DNA of 64,000 bases from Deinococcus aquiradiocola (GCF_014646915.1 NZ_BMOE01000009.1:1-64000); one strand, 5' to 3'. Counted from the first letter of the stretch, positions 24,557 through 33,736 are shown. The notes: generated by a model not told the origin, from the sequence alone. Program-made: numbers and translations.

Positions 24557-25129
24557 ATGACCCCGCCCGCACGGACCGTGCCGCTCGCCCTGGCCCTCCT
24601 GACGGGCGGCACGGCAGACGCCGCCAGCCACGACCTCCTCGCGGGCCTGTCCGCCGACGGCGTGTTCCGGCAGACGCGCCCCCTCCCAGACGACCGCGTG
24701 CGGCGCGGCGAGCGCGGCTACGCGCTGCTGCCCGACCAGTTCGGCGGGCAGTGGAGCGTCATCCTGAGCGGCACGCCCGCCGCCAACACCGTGCACTTCA
24801 CCTTCATGGGCGGCCGCGCGGCCCTCACGCAGGGCGGCCCCACCATCGGCAAACTCATGGGCCGCATGGTGGGACGCGCCGCCACCACCTGCTTCAACGT
24901 CGGCACGGAACGCCTCCCCGACCTGCGCGCCTGGGTGGAGGGCGCCGTCCGCGCCGGACAGGACGTCACCCTCGACCGCCGATTCGGGCCGCTGCGCGCG
25001 CAACTCCTCGTGAACCGCACGGACGGCGACCCCGACTCGCCCGCCGGACTCGCCGAGGTGGACGTCCTCCTCACCCGCAGCGGCACGCCCGGCACCGCCC
25101 CCTGGACGAACACCTGCCGCGCCCCCTGA
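24557..25129 (+). CDS. Secreted hypothetical protein
   Basis: A 190-residue protein with a short signal peptide (LALALLTGGTADAAS, likely cleaved after residue 22) and no other membrane segment. Two cysteines (TTCFNV and NTCRAP) could form a disulfide. I do not recognise a family. TACGCT six bases before the ATG shows a leaderless promoter. Confidence 0.72.
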   Translation: MTPPARTVPLALALLTGGTADAASHDLLAGLSADGVFRQTRPLPDDRVRRGERGYALLPDQFGGQWSVILSGTPAANTVHFTFMGGRAALTQGGPTIGKLMGRMVGRAATTCFNVGTERLPDLRAWVEGAVRAGQDVTLDRRFGPLRAQLLVNRTDGDPDSPAGLAEVDVLLTRSGTPGTAPWTNTCRAP

Positions 25130-25205
25130 ACACCCAACACCCGAACCCCGGCCATGACGGGCGCCGCTCACGGTCTGCCGCGCGCCCCTCTGGCACAATG
25201 CCGTC

Positions 25206-26201
25206 ATGATCGACGTGGCAATCATCGGAGCGGGACCGGTCGGCCTGAGCGCCGCCATTCACGCCAAACGCGCGGGACTGAGTTACGAGGTGCTGGAGAA
25301 GGGCTGCGTGGTCAACGCGATCTTCGACTACCCCACATACATGACGTTCTTCACCACCGCGCCCGAACTCGAGATCGGCAACCACCCCATGGTCACCGGG
25401 CACGACAAGCCCGACCGCCGGGACGCCCTGATGTACTACCGCCTCGTCGCGCAGCGCGAGAACCTCAACGTCCGCCAGTACACCGAAGTCACCCGCGTGC
25501 ACGCCGCGCCCGCCGGCTTCACCCTGGAAGTCGAAGCGCAGGACGGCACGCGCGGCGTCGTCGAGGCGCGCCGCGTCATCGTCGCCACCGGCTACTACGA
25601 CAACCCCCTGCACCTCGGCATTCCCGGCGAGGACTCCGAGAACGTCTCGCACTACTACACCGAATCCCACCCCTTCTGGAACCTGAACGTCACCGTGATC
25701 GGCGCCGGGAACAGCGCCGCCGACGCCGCCCTCGACCTGTGGCGCGGCGGGGCGAACGTCACCATGGTCGTCCGCGCGCCCGAACTGAAAAGCACCATCA
25801 AGTACTGGGTGCGGCCCGACCTCGAAAACCGCATCAAGGAAGGCAGCATCACCGCGCACTTCGATTCGCAGGTGATGGAAATCCACCCGGAGCACGTCCT
25901 CGTGCAGCGGCAGGACGGCAGCACCCTCGACCTGCCCACCGACTACACCTTCGCCCTCACCGGCTACCGCCCCGACCTGAGCTTCCTGTCGGACCTGCAC
26001 CTCGCCGAGCACGACGACCAGTGCCTCGTGCTCGACGAGCACTACGAGAGCAGCGTCCCCGGCCTCTTCGTGGTCGGCAGCGCCGGATTCGCCGGCAAGA
26101 CCAACCAGGTCTTCATCGAGAACGGCCGCTTCCACGCCGACCACGCCATGGCCGAAATCGTGCGGCAGCTGCAGGCGCAGCAGGAACTCACCACCGCCTG
26201 A
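25206..26201 (+). CDS. ypdA: YpdA family bacillithiol disulfide reductase (putative)
   Basis: FAD- and NADPH-binding reductase that keeps bacillithiol reduced, a thiol made by Deinococcus and Firmicutes. The 331 residues hold two dinucleotide-binding motifs ([19 protein letters not shown] near the start and [15 protein letters not shown] near 160), [22 protein letters not shown], typical of YpdA, and a late [20 protein letters not shown]. There is no CXXC, as expected. CACAAT lies six bases before the ATG. Confidence 0.88.
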   Translation: MIDVAIIGAGPVGLSAAIHAKRAGLSYEVLEKGCVVNAIFDYPTYMTFFTTAPELEIGNHPMVTGHDKPDRRDALMYYRLVAQRENLNVRQYTEVTRVHAAPAGFTLEVEAQDGTRGVVEARRVIVATGYYDNPLHLGIPGEDSENVSHYYTESHPFWNLNVTVIGAGNSAADAALDLWRGGANVTMVVRAPELKSTIKYWVRPDLENRIKEGSITAHFDSQVMEIHPEHVLVQRQDGSTLDLPTDYTFALTGYRPDLSFLSDLHLAEHDDQCLVLDEHYESSVPGLFVVGSAGFAGKTNQVFIENGRFHADHAMAEIVRQLQAQQELTTA

Positions 26202-26659
26202 ACACCTGCCCCGCCCCGCCATCTGGCGTATCCGGGGGTGCGCCGCGTGGCGGATGCCGGGGCGTGCGAAGGGGCGTACAGTGCGGGTCAGAGGCGAGGG
26301 GCGCGGTGCGCCGCACGTGCCGTCCCCCTCCTCCTCCTGGTGATTCTCCTTCTGCCCGGTTCCCCCTGTGGAACGCGGGCGTTTCGTGCGGTACAGGGGA
26401 GGCCGTGGGGGTTCCGTCGTCCTGAACGCTACACTGAGGGGACGAGCGCACCGACTCGCCGCTGCCGTGCGGGGGGCGCGGCGAGTCGGCACCGCCCGGC
26501 GTCCCATGCCGCCCCGCGTGAGGACTCATACGGTTTTGATCCGATTCCATGGATGCCGGAAGCAGCACCGACATCCCTTCCATCTCCTCAAAACCGTACT
26601 TGTTGGCACTCGCTTCGCTCGGCTGAACTCTACAAGTTCAGCTCAAACCCGTATCAGGC
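26202..26659. other. 458-base gene-free region
   Basis: It contains a dispersed repeat (26526-26656), a perfect 12-base inverted repeat with a 15-base loop (26451-26462 with 26478-26489), and a TACACT box (26430-26435) just upstream of that hairpin. Several open frames cross it, but their composition and arrangement do not look like genes. Confidence 0.65.
26526..26656. repeat. Dispersed inverted-terminal repeat, copy 3 (short form)
   Basis: It begins TCATACGGTTTTGATCC and ends GCTCAAACCCGTATCA, so the ends are inverted repeats. Block a (26530-26580) joins block c (26581-26656) directly; block b of copy 2 is missing. The right end lies three bases before the start codon of the VOC gene. Confidence 0.85.
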
Positions 26660-27043
26660 ATGAACGAAGAGACAGACCATGGCGTGACGTTCGGCCGCGT
26701 GGCCCCCATGCTGCCGGTGCGGGACATGGCGCGCGCCCTCGCCTTCTACCAGGGCGTGCTCGGCTTCCGGAAGGTATTCGAGAACGGCCGCCCGGTCGGG
26801 TTCGTGATCCTGGAGCGCGGCGCGGCGGAACTGCACCTGACGCTGCAGCCCCATCACGCGCCCGCGCCGTTCAATGTCGCGCACCTGCTGGTGGACGACG
26901 CGGACGCCCTGCACGCCCGCTGCGTGAAGGCCGGGGCGCGCATCGTGAAATCGCTGCGGGACAAGGAGTACGGCCTGCGCGCCTTCGTGTTCCAGGACCC
27001 GGACGGGAACCGCATCGACGTGGGGCACGAAACCGGCGACTGA
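26660..27043 (+). CDS. VOC (glyoxalase/bleomycin-resistance) family protein
   Basis: A 127-residue single-domain metalloprotein-like fold: MLPVRDMARALAFYQGVLGF at the start, VAHLLVDDADALHARCVKAG in the middle and FVFQDPDGNRIDVGH at the end. The ligand is unknown. The first ATG, three bases beyond a dispersed repeat, has no SD or six-base -10 box; the internal ATG at residue 17 is a possible start that would still leave the fold nearly intact. Confidence 0.8.
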   Translation: MNEETDHGVTFGRVAPMLPVRDMARALAFYQGVLGFRKVFENGRPVGFVILERGAAELHLTLQPHHAPAPFNVAHLLVDDADALHARCVKAGARIVKSLRDKEYGLRAFVFQDPDGNRIDVGHETGD

Positions 27044-27073
27044 ACGCGCCCCGGCACGGGCGGGTACAGGGAA

Positions 27074-27105
27074 GGGGAGCGCGGCCTGTACGGCTGGCGC
27101 TCCCC
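27074..27105. terminator. Bidirectional hairpin between convergent genes
   Basis: A perfect nine-base inverted repeat (GGGGAGCGC, 27074-27082, with 27097-27105) lies between the VOC gene and psuG, which converge. There is no T-run, so terminator function is inferred from position. Confidence 0.55.
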
Positions 27106-27125
27106 TCCGTCTCCTCCGGAGCGGA

Positions 27126-28079
27126 TCAGTTCATGTTCATGCCGCAGTACGCGGCGGCGACGCGCGCGGCGACGGCGGCGTTGTTCTTGACGAGCGCGAT
27201 GTTCGCCACGAGGCTGCGTCCGCCCGTGATCTCCACGATGCGGCCGAGCAGGTACGGGGTGGTGTCCTTGCCGGTGATGCCGAGCGCGTCCATGTCGCGC
27301 AGGGCCGCGTCGATGTGCGGCGCGATCTCGGCGGCCGGGATTTCCGCGTCGTGCGGGATGGGGTTCGCGAGGAGCGCGCCGCCCGGCTGGCCCGGCTGTC
27401 CGCCCATCCCGGCGTCGCACACGTCCCACTTGGCGCGCAGCACGGCGGCCGCCTGTTCGGGCGTGTCCACCGTGAGTGGCGACGTGAAGCCGGACGAGCG
27501 GCTGTAGAAGGACGGGAATTCGGTGGAGCCGAGCGTGAGGACCGGCACGCCCAGCGTCTCCAGTACCTCCAGCGTCAGGCCGATGTCGAGGATGCTCTTG
27601 ACGCCCGCGCTCACCACGCACACCTGCGAGCGGCTCAGTTCGGTCAGGTCGGCGCTGACATCCATGCTGAGCGCCCCGCCGCGGTGCACGCCGCCCGTGC
27701 CGCCCGTCGCGAACACGCGGATCCCGGCGAGGTGCGCGACGCGCATGGTGCTGGCGACGGTGGTGGCGCCGTTGCGGCCGAGCGCGACGGTGTGCGGCAG
27801 GTCGCGCGTGCTGATCTTGCCGAAGGTGGGGTCCTGCCCGAGCTGTTCGAGTTCCGGGTCGTTCAGGCCGACCTTGATGCGGCCGCCGATCACGGCGATG
27901 GTGGCGGGCACCGCGCCCTCCTGCCGCACGACGGCTTCCACCTCGCGGGCCGTCTGGACGTTCTGCGGGTACGGCATGCCGTGGCTCACGATGGTGCTTT
28001 CGAGCGCCACGACGGGACGGCCCGTCTGCAGCGCGTCACGGACTTCGGGGGTGTACTCCAGCCTGGGGTTCAGCGTCAT
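27126..28079 (-). CDS. psuG: Pseudouridine-5'-phosphate glycosidase
   Basis: Splits pseudouridine 5'-phosphate into uracil and ribose 5-phosphate. The 317 residues carry VVALESTIVSHGMPYPQN, the TIAVIGGRIKVGL strand, RDLPHTVALGRNGATTVASTM, FATGGTGGVHRG and VCVVSAGVKSILDIGLTLE. A TACACT box eight bases before the ATG suggests its own promoter downstream of the kinase gene psuK. Confidence 0.95.
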   Translation of the reverse strand: MTLNPRLEYTPEVRDALQTGRPVVALESTIVSHGMPYPQNVQTAREVEAVVRQEGAVPATIAVIGGRIKVGLNDPELEQLGQDPTFGKISTRDLPHTVALGRNGATTVASTMRVAHLAGIRVFATGGTGGVHRGGALSMDVSADLTELSRSQVCVVSAGVKSILDIGLTLEVLETLGVPVLTLGSTEFPSFYSRSSGFTSPLTVDTPEQAAAVLRAKWDVCDAGMGGQPGQPGGALLANPIPHDAEIPAAEIAPHIDAALRDMDALGITGKDTTPYLLGRIVEITGGRSLVANIALVKNNAAVAARVAAAYCGMNMN

Positions 28080-28114
28080 CGCCGGTCAGTGTAGAGCATC
28101 GGCCCGGCTGCCTT

Positions 28115-29107
28115 TCAGGTGCCGTGCGGGTGGGGGTCGCCGTGCGGCAGGGCGTGCAGGGCCGCGTCCCACGTCAGGGTGTCCGGGACGGTCTGGGCGC
28201 TCGCGACGGTCAGGGCGGCGCAGGCGTGCCCGAGCCGCACGGCGTCCCGGACCGGCCAGCCGCGCGTGAGGGCCGCGCACACGCCCGCCACGAGCGCGTC
28301 CCCGGCGCCCGTCACGTCGCGCACGTTGCCCGGCGTGCACGGCGTGCGGACCACCTCGCCGTCCGGGCCGTACAGGACGCTGCCGTGCGCGCCGAGCGTG
28401 AGCAGCACGTGCCGCGCGCCCCACCCGAGCAGGGTGCGTGCGGCCCGGTCGGGGTCCTGCTCGCCGGTCAGGGCCGCGAGTTCCTGCCGGTCCGGTTTGA
28501 CGAGGTGCACGCCGTGCCAGTCGCCCGCCAGGGCCGCGGCGAGCCGGGCGGCCTTGGGGGCGCTGACCGGTTCGATCACGGCTCTCACGCCTGCCGCCCG
28601 CGCGGCGTCCAGCAGTGCGAGGACTGTGCCGGGCGGGAGGTTCGCGTCCAGCACCAGCAGGTCCGCGCCGGGCACGCCTGTACGCCAGGGGGCCGTCACG
28701 TCCGGCGTCAGCGTGTCGGTGAGGGCCATGGCGGCCAGCCCGACGTGCAGTTCGCCCGTGTCGTCCAGCACCGCGAGGTACAGGCCCGTCTCGCCCGGCA
28801 GGTGCAGCACGCCGTCCACGTTCACGCCCGCGCGGGCCGTGGCGTCCAGCACGCTGACGCCCAGCACGTCCCGCCCGACCGCGCCGAGCAGCCGCACGGA
28901 TCGTCCGGGCAGCAGGCGCGCGAGGTGCTCGGCGATGTTGCGGCCCACCCCGCCCGGCGTGACGCCCGCCACGGCCGGGTTGCTGGTGTGCAGCTGCGGG
29001 GCGTGCAGGGTGCGGCCCAGCACGTCCGCGTTGATGCCGCCCGCCACGAGGACCGGCGGGAGCGGGGTGGGCCTGGGCGCGGTCGGGCGGCTCGGCAGGG
29101 AAGGCAT
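28115..29107 (-). CDS. psuK: PfkB-family sugar kinase, probable pseudouridine kinase
   Basis: A 330-residue ribokinase-fold enzyme: VLVAGGINADVLGR near the start, TPGGVGRNIAEHLARL (glycine motif), VKPDRQELAAL and the C-terminal DVTGAGDALVAGV with the catalytic aspartate. Its position directly before psuG makes pseudouridine kinase the likely role; the two would degrade pseudouridine from RNA turnover. TATGCT lies eight bases before the ATG. Confidence 0.88.
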   Translation of the reverse strand: MPSLPSRPTAPRPTPLPPVLVAGGINADVLGRTLHAPQLHTSNPAVAGVTPGGVGRNIAEHLARLLPGRSVRLLGAVGRDVLGVSVLDATARAGVNVDGVLHLPGETGLYLAVLDDTGELHVGLAAMALTDTLTPDVTAPWRTGVPGADLLVLDANLPPGTVLALLDAARAAGVRAVIEPVSAPKAARLAAALAGDWHGVHLVKPDRQELAALTGEQDPDRAARTLLGWGARHVLLTLGAHGSVLYGPDGEVVRTPCTPGNVRDVTGAGDALVAGVCAALTRGWPVRDAVRLGHACAALTVASAQTVPDTLTWDAALHALPHGDPHPHGT

Positions 29108-29230
29108 GGGCGCTCAGCATAGCGGGCAGCGGGCCGGGCCGCGCCGGACGCCGTGCAGCGCTGCCCGGCACGGGAGGGGGCGACGCGCCTCTTCCGGCCG
29201 TGCCCGGAACGGATGCTCTAGACTCCCTGC

Positions 29231-30496
29231 ATGGTGGACATCATCGTGGTGGGGGCGGGACTGGCGGGACTCACGGCGGCCCGGACGCTGGTCCGCGCGG
29301 GGCGGCGCGTGCGGGTGCTGGAGGCCGGCCCGCAGGTCGGCGGGCGCGTCCGCACGTTCACCCGGCAGGGCTTCACGCTCGACGAGGGGTACCAGGTGCT
29401 GTTCACGGCGTACCCCGCGGTGCGCCGTCACCTGGACCTCGCGGCGCTGGACCTCGTCACGCTGCCGCCCGCCGCTGCCGTCCGGCGCGGAGGGGACGTG
29501 CAGGTGCTCGGCGATCCCTTCCGCGACCCCGGCAGCCTGCTGTCCACCCTGCGCTCGGACGTCCTGCCGCTCGCGGACAAGCTGCGCGTCGCGCGGCTCG
29601 CGGTGTCGCTGCGGTCCGGCGCGCCGCACCTGCTGCTGCAGGGACCGGACCGTTCCACGGCCACGTACCTGCAGGAACTGGGCTTCTCGGACGGGGCGGT
29701 GCAGTCGTTCTTCGCGCCGTTCTTCGGCGGGATCTTCCTGAACCGCGACCTCAGCACGAGTGCGCGCCTCTTCCGGTACTACTTCCGGATGCTGATGGAC
29801 GGCCAGATCGCCGTTCCGCGCGCCGGGATGCTTCAGATTCCCGCGCAGCTCGCGTCGGGTCTGAGCGTCTCGACGGGCGTGCGCGTGGAGCGGCTGGTGC
29901 AGACGGCACGCAGCGTCGTGGTGGACACCACCCTCGGGGAACTCGAGGCGGGCAGCGTCATCGTGGCGACCGACCCGCCCACCGCCGCGCACCTGCTCGG
30001 TGAGCCTGCCCCGGCCCTGGGGAGCGTGCCGAGCACGTACCTCAGCTACGCCGCGCCGCGCTCCCCGGAGGTGCAGCCGCGCCTGCTGCTGAACGCCGCC
30101 GGGGGCCTCGTCAACAACGCGCAGTGGATGGGGCAGGCCGTGCCGGGCCGCGCGCCGCAGGGGCAGGACCTGCTGGTGGTGACGGTGCCGGGCGCGCCGG
30201 ACCTCGCGGACGCCGAACTGGACGCCGCCGTCCGCGCGGAGTTGCGCGACTGGTACGGGGACGCCGTGAACGGGTTCGGGACGCTCGCCGTGACGCGCGT
30301 CCCGCACGCGCAGTTCGCGCAGCCTGCCGGGTTCGCGTCGCGGCTCGCCGGGCACGCCACGCGGATGCCGGGCGTGCTGCGCGCGTCGGAATCCACGTCC
30401 ATGAGCGGCATTCAGGGCGCGATGGAGAGCGGCGAGAAGGCCGCGGCGATCCTGCTCGGCGACCCGGTCGGCATGAGCCGCCCCAGGGGCGCCTGA
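29231..30496 (+). CDS. FAD-dependent amine-oxidase/phytoene-desaturase-like oxidoreductase
   Basis: A 421-residue flavoprotein: [30 protein letters not shown] (FAD site), [34 protein letters not shown] and a C-terminal [16 protein letters not shown]. This pattern is shared by protoporphyrinogen oxidase, carotenoid desaturase and related enzymes; the substrate cannot be told. TAGACT six bases before the ATG indicates a leaderless promoter. Confidence 0.83.
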   Translation: MVDIIVVGAGLAGLTAARTLVRAGRRVRVLEAGPQVGGRVRTFTRQGFTLDEGYQVLFTAYPAVRRHLDLAALDLVTLPPAAAVRRGGDVQVLGDPFRDPGSLLSTLRSDVLPLADKLRVARLAVSLRSGAPHLLLQGPDRSTATYLQELGFSDGAVQSFFAPFFGGIFLNRDLSTSARLFRYYFRMLMDGQIAVPRAGMLQIPAQLASGLSVSTGVRVERLVQTARSVVVDTTLGELEAGSVIVATDPPTAAHLLGEPAPALGSVPSTYLSYAAPRSPEVQPRLLLNAAGGLVNNAQWMGQAVPGRAPQGQDLLVVTVPGAPDLADAELDAAVRAELRDWYGDAVNGFGTLAVTRVPHAQFAQPAGFASRLAGHATRMPGVLRASESTSMSGIQGAMESGEKAAAILLGDPVGMSRPRGA

Positions 30497-30545
30497 ACAC
30501 GCGCCTGCCCCCGCGTGCCCGCCGCCCCTTCGGTACACTGGGCGG

Positions 30546-30641
30546 ATGACGCGACCGCCCCCACCCCCGGCCGCTCCGCCTGCCGCTGCAGGCCACGACA
30601 CCTTTCGCTCCGCGTCAGACGGTACCCTCAGGCGGCAATGA
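30546..30641 (+). CDS. 31-residue leaderless small ORF upstream of a VOC gene
   Basis: ATG at 30546 follows TACACT (30534-30539) by exactly six bases, the same pattern as confirmed genes here. The frame begins MTRPPPPPAAPPAAAG and ends at TGA (30639-30641), overlapping the ATG of the next gene as ATGA. It may be a small protein, or a leader ORF that delivers ribosomes to the VOC gene. Composition (proline/alanine) gives no independent support. Confidence 0.5.
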   Translation: MTRPPPPPAAPPAAAGHDTFRSASDGTLRRQ

Positions 30642-31288
30642 CGGCCCACAGCGAGCAACGCGCCACGTTCGACCATCTCGTCTTCGCGTCCCGCGACCTC
30701 ACGTCCGGCATGGACTGGGTCGAGACGCACCTCGGCATGCGCCCCACCCCTGGCGGCGAGCACGGGTACTTCGGCACGCACAACGCGCTGCTGCCCTTCC
30801 AGCGCGGGTACCTGGAAGTGATCGCCATCAACCCGGCCGCGCCGCAACCCACCCACCCCCGCTGGTTCGAGCTGGACACGCCCGCCATGCACGAGCGGCT
30901 GCGGTCCGGCCCGGCCCTCATCCACTGGGTGGCGGGCGTGACGTCCATCGAGCGGGCCGTGCGGCGCTCCACCGAGGACCACGGGGACGTGCTGGCCCTG
31001 TCACGCGGCACGAACAGGTGGCAGCTGACCGTCCCGCCGGACGGCTCCCTGCCGATGCAGGGCGTGCTGCCGAGCCTGATCCAGTGGGAGAGCCTCGCCC
31101 CGAACGCCCGGCCGCCCGGCAGCGACATGACGCTGGAGCGCCTGCACCTGCGCACCCCCCACCCGGAGCGCCTGCACGCCGCGCTGGACGCCCTGGGCTT
31201 CATCGGGACGCCGCTGGACGTGACCCAGGGCGACGCGGCCCTGCGCGCCACCTTCCAGACTGCCGGCGGCCCGGTCACGCTGCCCTGA
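30638..31288 (+). CDS. VOC/glyoxalase-like family protein
   Basis: A 216-residue protein with an N-terminal glyoxalase-like half (FDHLVFASRDLTSGMDWVETHLGMRPTPGGEH, then GYLEVIAI) and a weaker C-terminal half (LERLHLRTPHPERLHAALDALGF), as in two-module VOC proteins of the glyoxalase-like-domain type. The ATG at 30638 overlaps the stop of a leaderless small ORF. A TACCCT box nine bases upstream is an alternative promoter. The ligand is unknown. Confidence 0.78.
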   Translation: MTAHSEQRATFDHLVFASRDLTSGMDWVETHLGMRPTPGGEHGYFGTHNALLPFQRGYLEVIAINPAAPQPTHPRWFELDTPAMHERLRSGPALIHWVAGVTSIERAVRRSTEDHGDVLALSRGTNRWQLTVPPDGSLPMQGVLPSLIQWESLAPNARPPGSDMTLERLHLRTPHPERLHAALDALGFIGTPLDVTQGDAALRATFQTAGGPVTLP

Positions 31289-31345
31289 ACTTCAGGAAGG
31301 TTCCGCGCGCAGCACAGGGGCATGCGTCACGGGCATGGCAGAAGG

Positions 31346-31375
31346 GCGGGGCCGGAACGCACTGTCCGGCCCCGC
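31346..31375. terminator. Bidirectional hairpin between the VOC gene and asd
   Basis: A perfect 11-base inverted repeat (31346-31356 with 31365-31375, eight-base loop) lies between convergent stops. Modest pyrimidine runs follow on each strand. Confidence 0.7.
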
Positions 31376-31400
31376 TCCTTCCGTGGTCTTCCGCCTGCTC

Positions 31401-32423
31401 TCAGGCGGGGCTGGCGGTGCCGCTCAGCGCGCCCTTCTGCTGCAGGTACTCGGCGATCTGCACGGCGTTCAGCGCGGCGCCCTTGAGCAGCTGATCGCCG
31501 CTCACGAAGAGGTCCAGGCCGCCGTCGAACACGAGGCTGCTGCGGATGCGGCCCACCTCCACGTCGTACTCGCCGCTGCTCGTGAGGGGCATCGGGTAGA
31601 GTTTCGCTTCGGGGTCGTCCACGACCTTCACGCCGGGACTGCGGCGCAGCAGTTCACGCACCGCTTCCGGGTCGGCGGGACGTTCGAGTTCCAGCGTGAT
31701 GGCCTCGCTGTGCGCGCGCATGGTGGGGATGCGTACGGCGGTGCAGCTGACGCGCAGGCTGTCGTCCCCGAAGATCTTGTGCGTCTCCCACACGACCTTC
31801 ATCTCTTCCTTGGTGAAGCCGTTGCTCTGGAAGCTGTCGATGTGCGGGATGAGGTTGAACACGATGGGGTGCGCGAACACCTCGTGCCCGGCCGGGTTGC
31901 CCGCCAGGACGCTGCGCGTCTGCTCCTCGAGTTCCTGCATGCCTTTCGCGCCCGCGCCGCTCGTCGCCTGGTACGTGGACACGATCATGCGTTTCACGCC
32001 GTACGCCCGGTGGATGGGCCACACCGCGACAGCCGCGATGGCGGTCGTGCAGTTGGGGTTCGCGATGATCCCGTGGTGCGCGAGGGCCGCCTCGCCGTTG
32101 ATTTCCGGCACGACGAGCGGCACCGTGTCGTCGTAACGGAAGGCGCTGGAGTTGTCGATCACGACGGCGCCGCCCTTCACCCACACGGGCGCGAGGGCCT
32201 TGCTGATGCTGCCGCCCGCCGACGCGAGGATCAGGTCGGCAGGAATGGGGCCGTCCGGCGTGGCCTGCACCGTGATCTCCTGACCGCGGAAGGTGAGGGT
32301 GCTGCCCGCGCTGCGCGGCGAGGCGTACAGCTGCAGTTCGCTGAAGGTGAGGGTGCTCTTCTCCAGCACGCTCAAGAGTTCGTGACCGACGGCTCCGGTG
32401 GCTCCTACGATGGCGAGTTTCAT
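31401..32423 (-). CDS. asd: Aspartate-semialdehyde dehydrogenase
   Basis: NADPH-dependent reduction of aspartyl phosphate, the branch enzyme toward threonine, isoleucine and methionine. The 340 residues begin [19 protein letters not shown], contain the catalytic-cysteine strand [12 protein letters not shown], then [20 protein letters not shown] and [15 protein letters not shown]. The ATG at 32423 has GGAGG six bases upstream, unlike the many leaderless genes here, which fits a transcript starting far upstream. A leader ORF and terminator precede it. Lysine probably comes from the aminoadipate route, so Asd would mainly serve Thr, Ile and Met. Confidence 0.96.
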   Translation of the reverse strand: MKLAIVGATGAVGHELLSVLEKSTLTFSELQLYASPRSAGSTLTFRGQEITVQATPDGPIPADLILASAGGSISKALAPVWVKGGAVVIDNSSAFRYDDTVPLVVPEINGEAALAHHGIIANPNCTTAIAAVAVWPIHRAYGVKRMIVSTYQATSGAGAKGMQELEEQTRSVLAGNPAGHEVFAHPIVFNLIPHIDSFQSNGFTKEEMKVVWETHKIFGDDSLRVSCTAVRIPTMRAHSEAITLELERPADPEAVRELLRRSPGVKVVDDPEAKLYPMPLTSSGEYDVEVGRIRSSLVFDGGLDLFVSGDQLLKGAALNAVQIAEYLQQKGALSGTASPA

Positions 32424-32457
32424 GGGGGTCCTCCTGCGGGGGTGGGATGTGGGCAAC

Positions 32458-32481
32458 AAAAAACCCGCCATACGCGGCGGG
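32458..32481 (-). terminator. Intrinsic terminator in the asd leader (candidate attenuator)
   Basis: On the minus strand CCCGCC and GGCGGG pair around loop GCGTAT and are followed by TTTTTTG, all upstream of the asd ribosome binding site. Sequence just after the leader-ORF stop (CCCGC) could instead pair with the 3' arm (GCGGG), offering an antiterminator. Confidence 0.8.
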
Positions 32482-32505
32482 CGGCTCTCGCTGATCGCGG
32501 GCCGC

Positions 32506-32535
32506 TCAACTGGGAATGGTGGTGCTCACGGGCAT
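32506..32535 (-). CDS. asd leader peptide (MPVSTTIPS)
   Basis: A nine-residue ORF with adjacent Thr-Thr-Ile codons ahead of a terminator and asd. The ATG lies six bases after a TAAGGT box, the leaderless arrangement, and that box has a well-spaced TTGACC -35. Thr and Ile are end products of the pathway served by Asd, so ribosome stalling at these codons could control read-through into asd. The function is inferred; the layout is seen directly. Confidence 0.68.
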   Translation of the reverse strand: MPVSTTIPS

Positions 32536-32541
32536 GGCTCA

Positions 32542-32570
32542 ACCTTAGCCGCTCCCGGAGGGGGGGTCAA
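32542..32570 (-). promoter_or_regulatory. Promoter of the asd leader transcript
   Basis: TTGACC (32565-32570) and TAAGGT (32542-32547) are separated by 17 bases, with the leader-ORF ATG six bases further on. This is among the best -35/-10 pairs in the window. Confidence 0.75.
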
Positions 32571-32651
32571 GGGGCCAGGTCCGCGCTGACTGGACAGGGC
32601 TGGCTGGGCAGGCGGGCCGCGCGGGGCGGGGCCTGTCCGGTGGGGGGGCGG

Positions 32652-32951
32652 TCAGCGGCGTTTACGCATGAAGCTCAGCCACCCGGCACGTTCGGGCGCT
32701 TTGGGCGGCGCGAAGTCCTCCAGCCGGATTTCCGGTTCCGGGTGCGCGGCGGCCTCCCAGCCGTACGGGGTGTGCACCAGCCCCCCGAACTTCCCGGCGC
32801 AGTACAGCGCGTGCGCCTGCTCGGCCTCGGGCGACACGGCGCGCGGGTCGGCCAGGGCCTCCAGCATCGCCTGGAGGCTGTCGTCGGGGCAGGCCCAGTG
32901 ACCCTGGGCAAAGACAGCTTCGTGACCGTAGATGCGGATCCGTGCAGGCAT
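32652..32951 (-). CDS. Small hypothetical protein
   Basis: A 99-residue soluble protein beginning MPARIRIYGHEAVFAQGHWAC and ending in a basic tail (SFMRKRR). I recognise no family. GGAG lies a few bases before the ATG at 32951; the frame extends upstream but without a better start. It lies between asd and plsY on the same strand. Confidence 0.68.
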   Translation of the reverse strand: MPARIRIYGHEAVFAQGHWACPDDSLQAMLEALADPRAVSPEAEQAHALYCAGKFGGLVHTPYGWEAAAHPEPEIRLEDFAPPKAPERAGWLSFMRKRR

Positions 32952-33083
32952 AGGACTCCACTGGCCGGAACGCGGAACCGCTTCCCGGGACGCGACGATG
33001 AATGATGCTCCAGCATAGCGCACCCTGCCACGCGTGCCACGGGACCGTGCAGCGGGGGGCGAGGTGGGGGAGGGGTGAGCGCG

Positions 33084-33716
33084 TCAGTTCACGATCTTCT
33101 GTGCGGGCGGGGCGGGCAGCGTCACCTTCTGCCCGAAACGGCTCTCGTTCCCGGCGCGCAGGCGCACGATGTTCTCGCGGTGCTGGTAGAACATCATCGC
33201 GGCGACCACGCCCACGATCAGCAGTTCCCACCACGGGCGGCCCAGCAGCGCCGCGACCGCGAAGGTCGTCACGGCCCCCACCAGACTCCCGGCCGACACG
33301 TACCGCGTCAGGTACATGACCGTGAACGCCACCACGAACGCCACGCCGCTGCTCTGCGGGTCCACCAGCAGCATCATCCCGAAGCTCGTCGCGACGCCCT
33401 TCCCGCCCCGGAAGCCGTTGAAGGCGTTGAAGTTGTGGCCCACCACCGCCGCGAACCCGCACAGCGCCGCGAGCGGCGGCGTCAGCCCGAGCCGCTGCGC
33501 GATCAGCACCGCGAGCGCGCCCTTCAGGATGTCGAACAGGCCCACCACCAGGCCCGGCCCCCAGCCGAGGCTGCGCTGCACGTTGGTGGCGCCGCTGTTG
33601 CCGGAGCCGACCGTGCGGATGTCGACCCCCCGGCGGCGGGCCACCCAGGCCCCGGCCGGAATGGCCCCCAGCAGATAGGCGAGCAGCACGGCGACAATGA
33701 CATACCCTGTGGACAC
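33084..33716 (-). CDS. plsY: Glycerol-3-phosphate acyltransferase PlsY
   Basis: Membrane enzyme that transfers acyl groups from acyl phosphate to glycerol 3-phosphate, the first step of phospholipid synthesis. About 210 residues with several membrane helices, [12 protein letters not shown] (substrate loop), [10 protein letters not shown] and [16 protein letters not shown] at 33716 is chosen because TACAAT lies seven bases upstream; an ATG at 33725 overlaps that box. Divergent from the AIM24 gene across a tandem-repeat region. Confidence 0.94.
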   Translation of the reverse strand: MSTGYVIVAVLLAYLLGAIPAGAWVARRRGVDIRTVGSGNSGATNVQRSLGWGPGLVVGLFDILKGALAVLIAQRLGLTPPLAALCGFAAVVGHNFNAFNGFRGGKGVATSFGMMLLVDPQSSGVAFVVAFTVMYLTRYVSAGSLVGAVTTFAVAALLGRPWWELLIVGVVAAMMFYQHRENIVRLRAGNESRFGQKVTLPAPPAQKIVN

Positions 33717-33736
33717 GCCGCCCATTGTACTCGCCT

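Noticed and set aside
26188..26583. 131-residue minus-strand open frame
   Set aside because: It crosses a dispersed repeat and overlaps ypdA; composition is Pro/His/Gly-rich without any motif.
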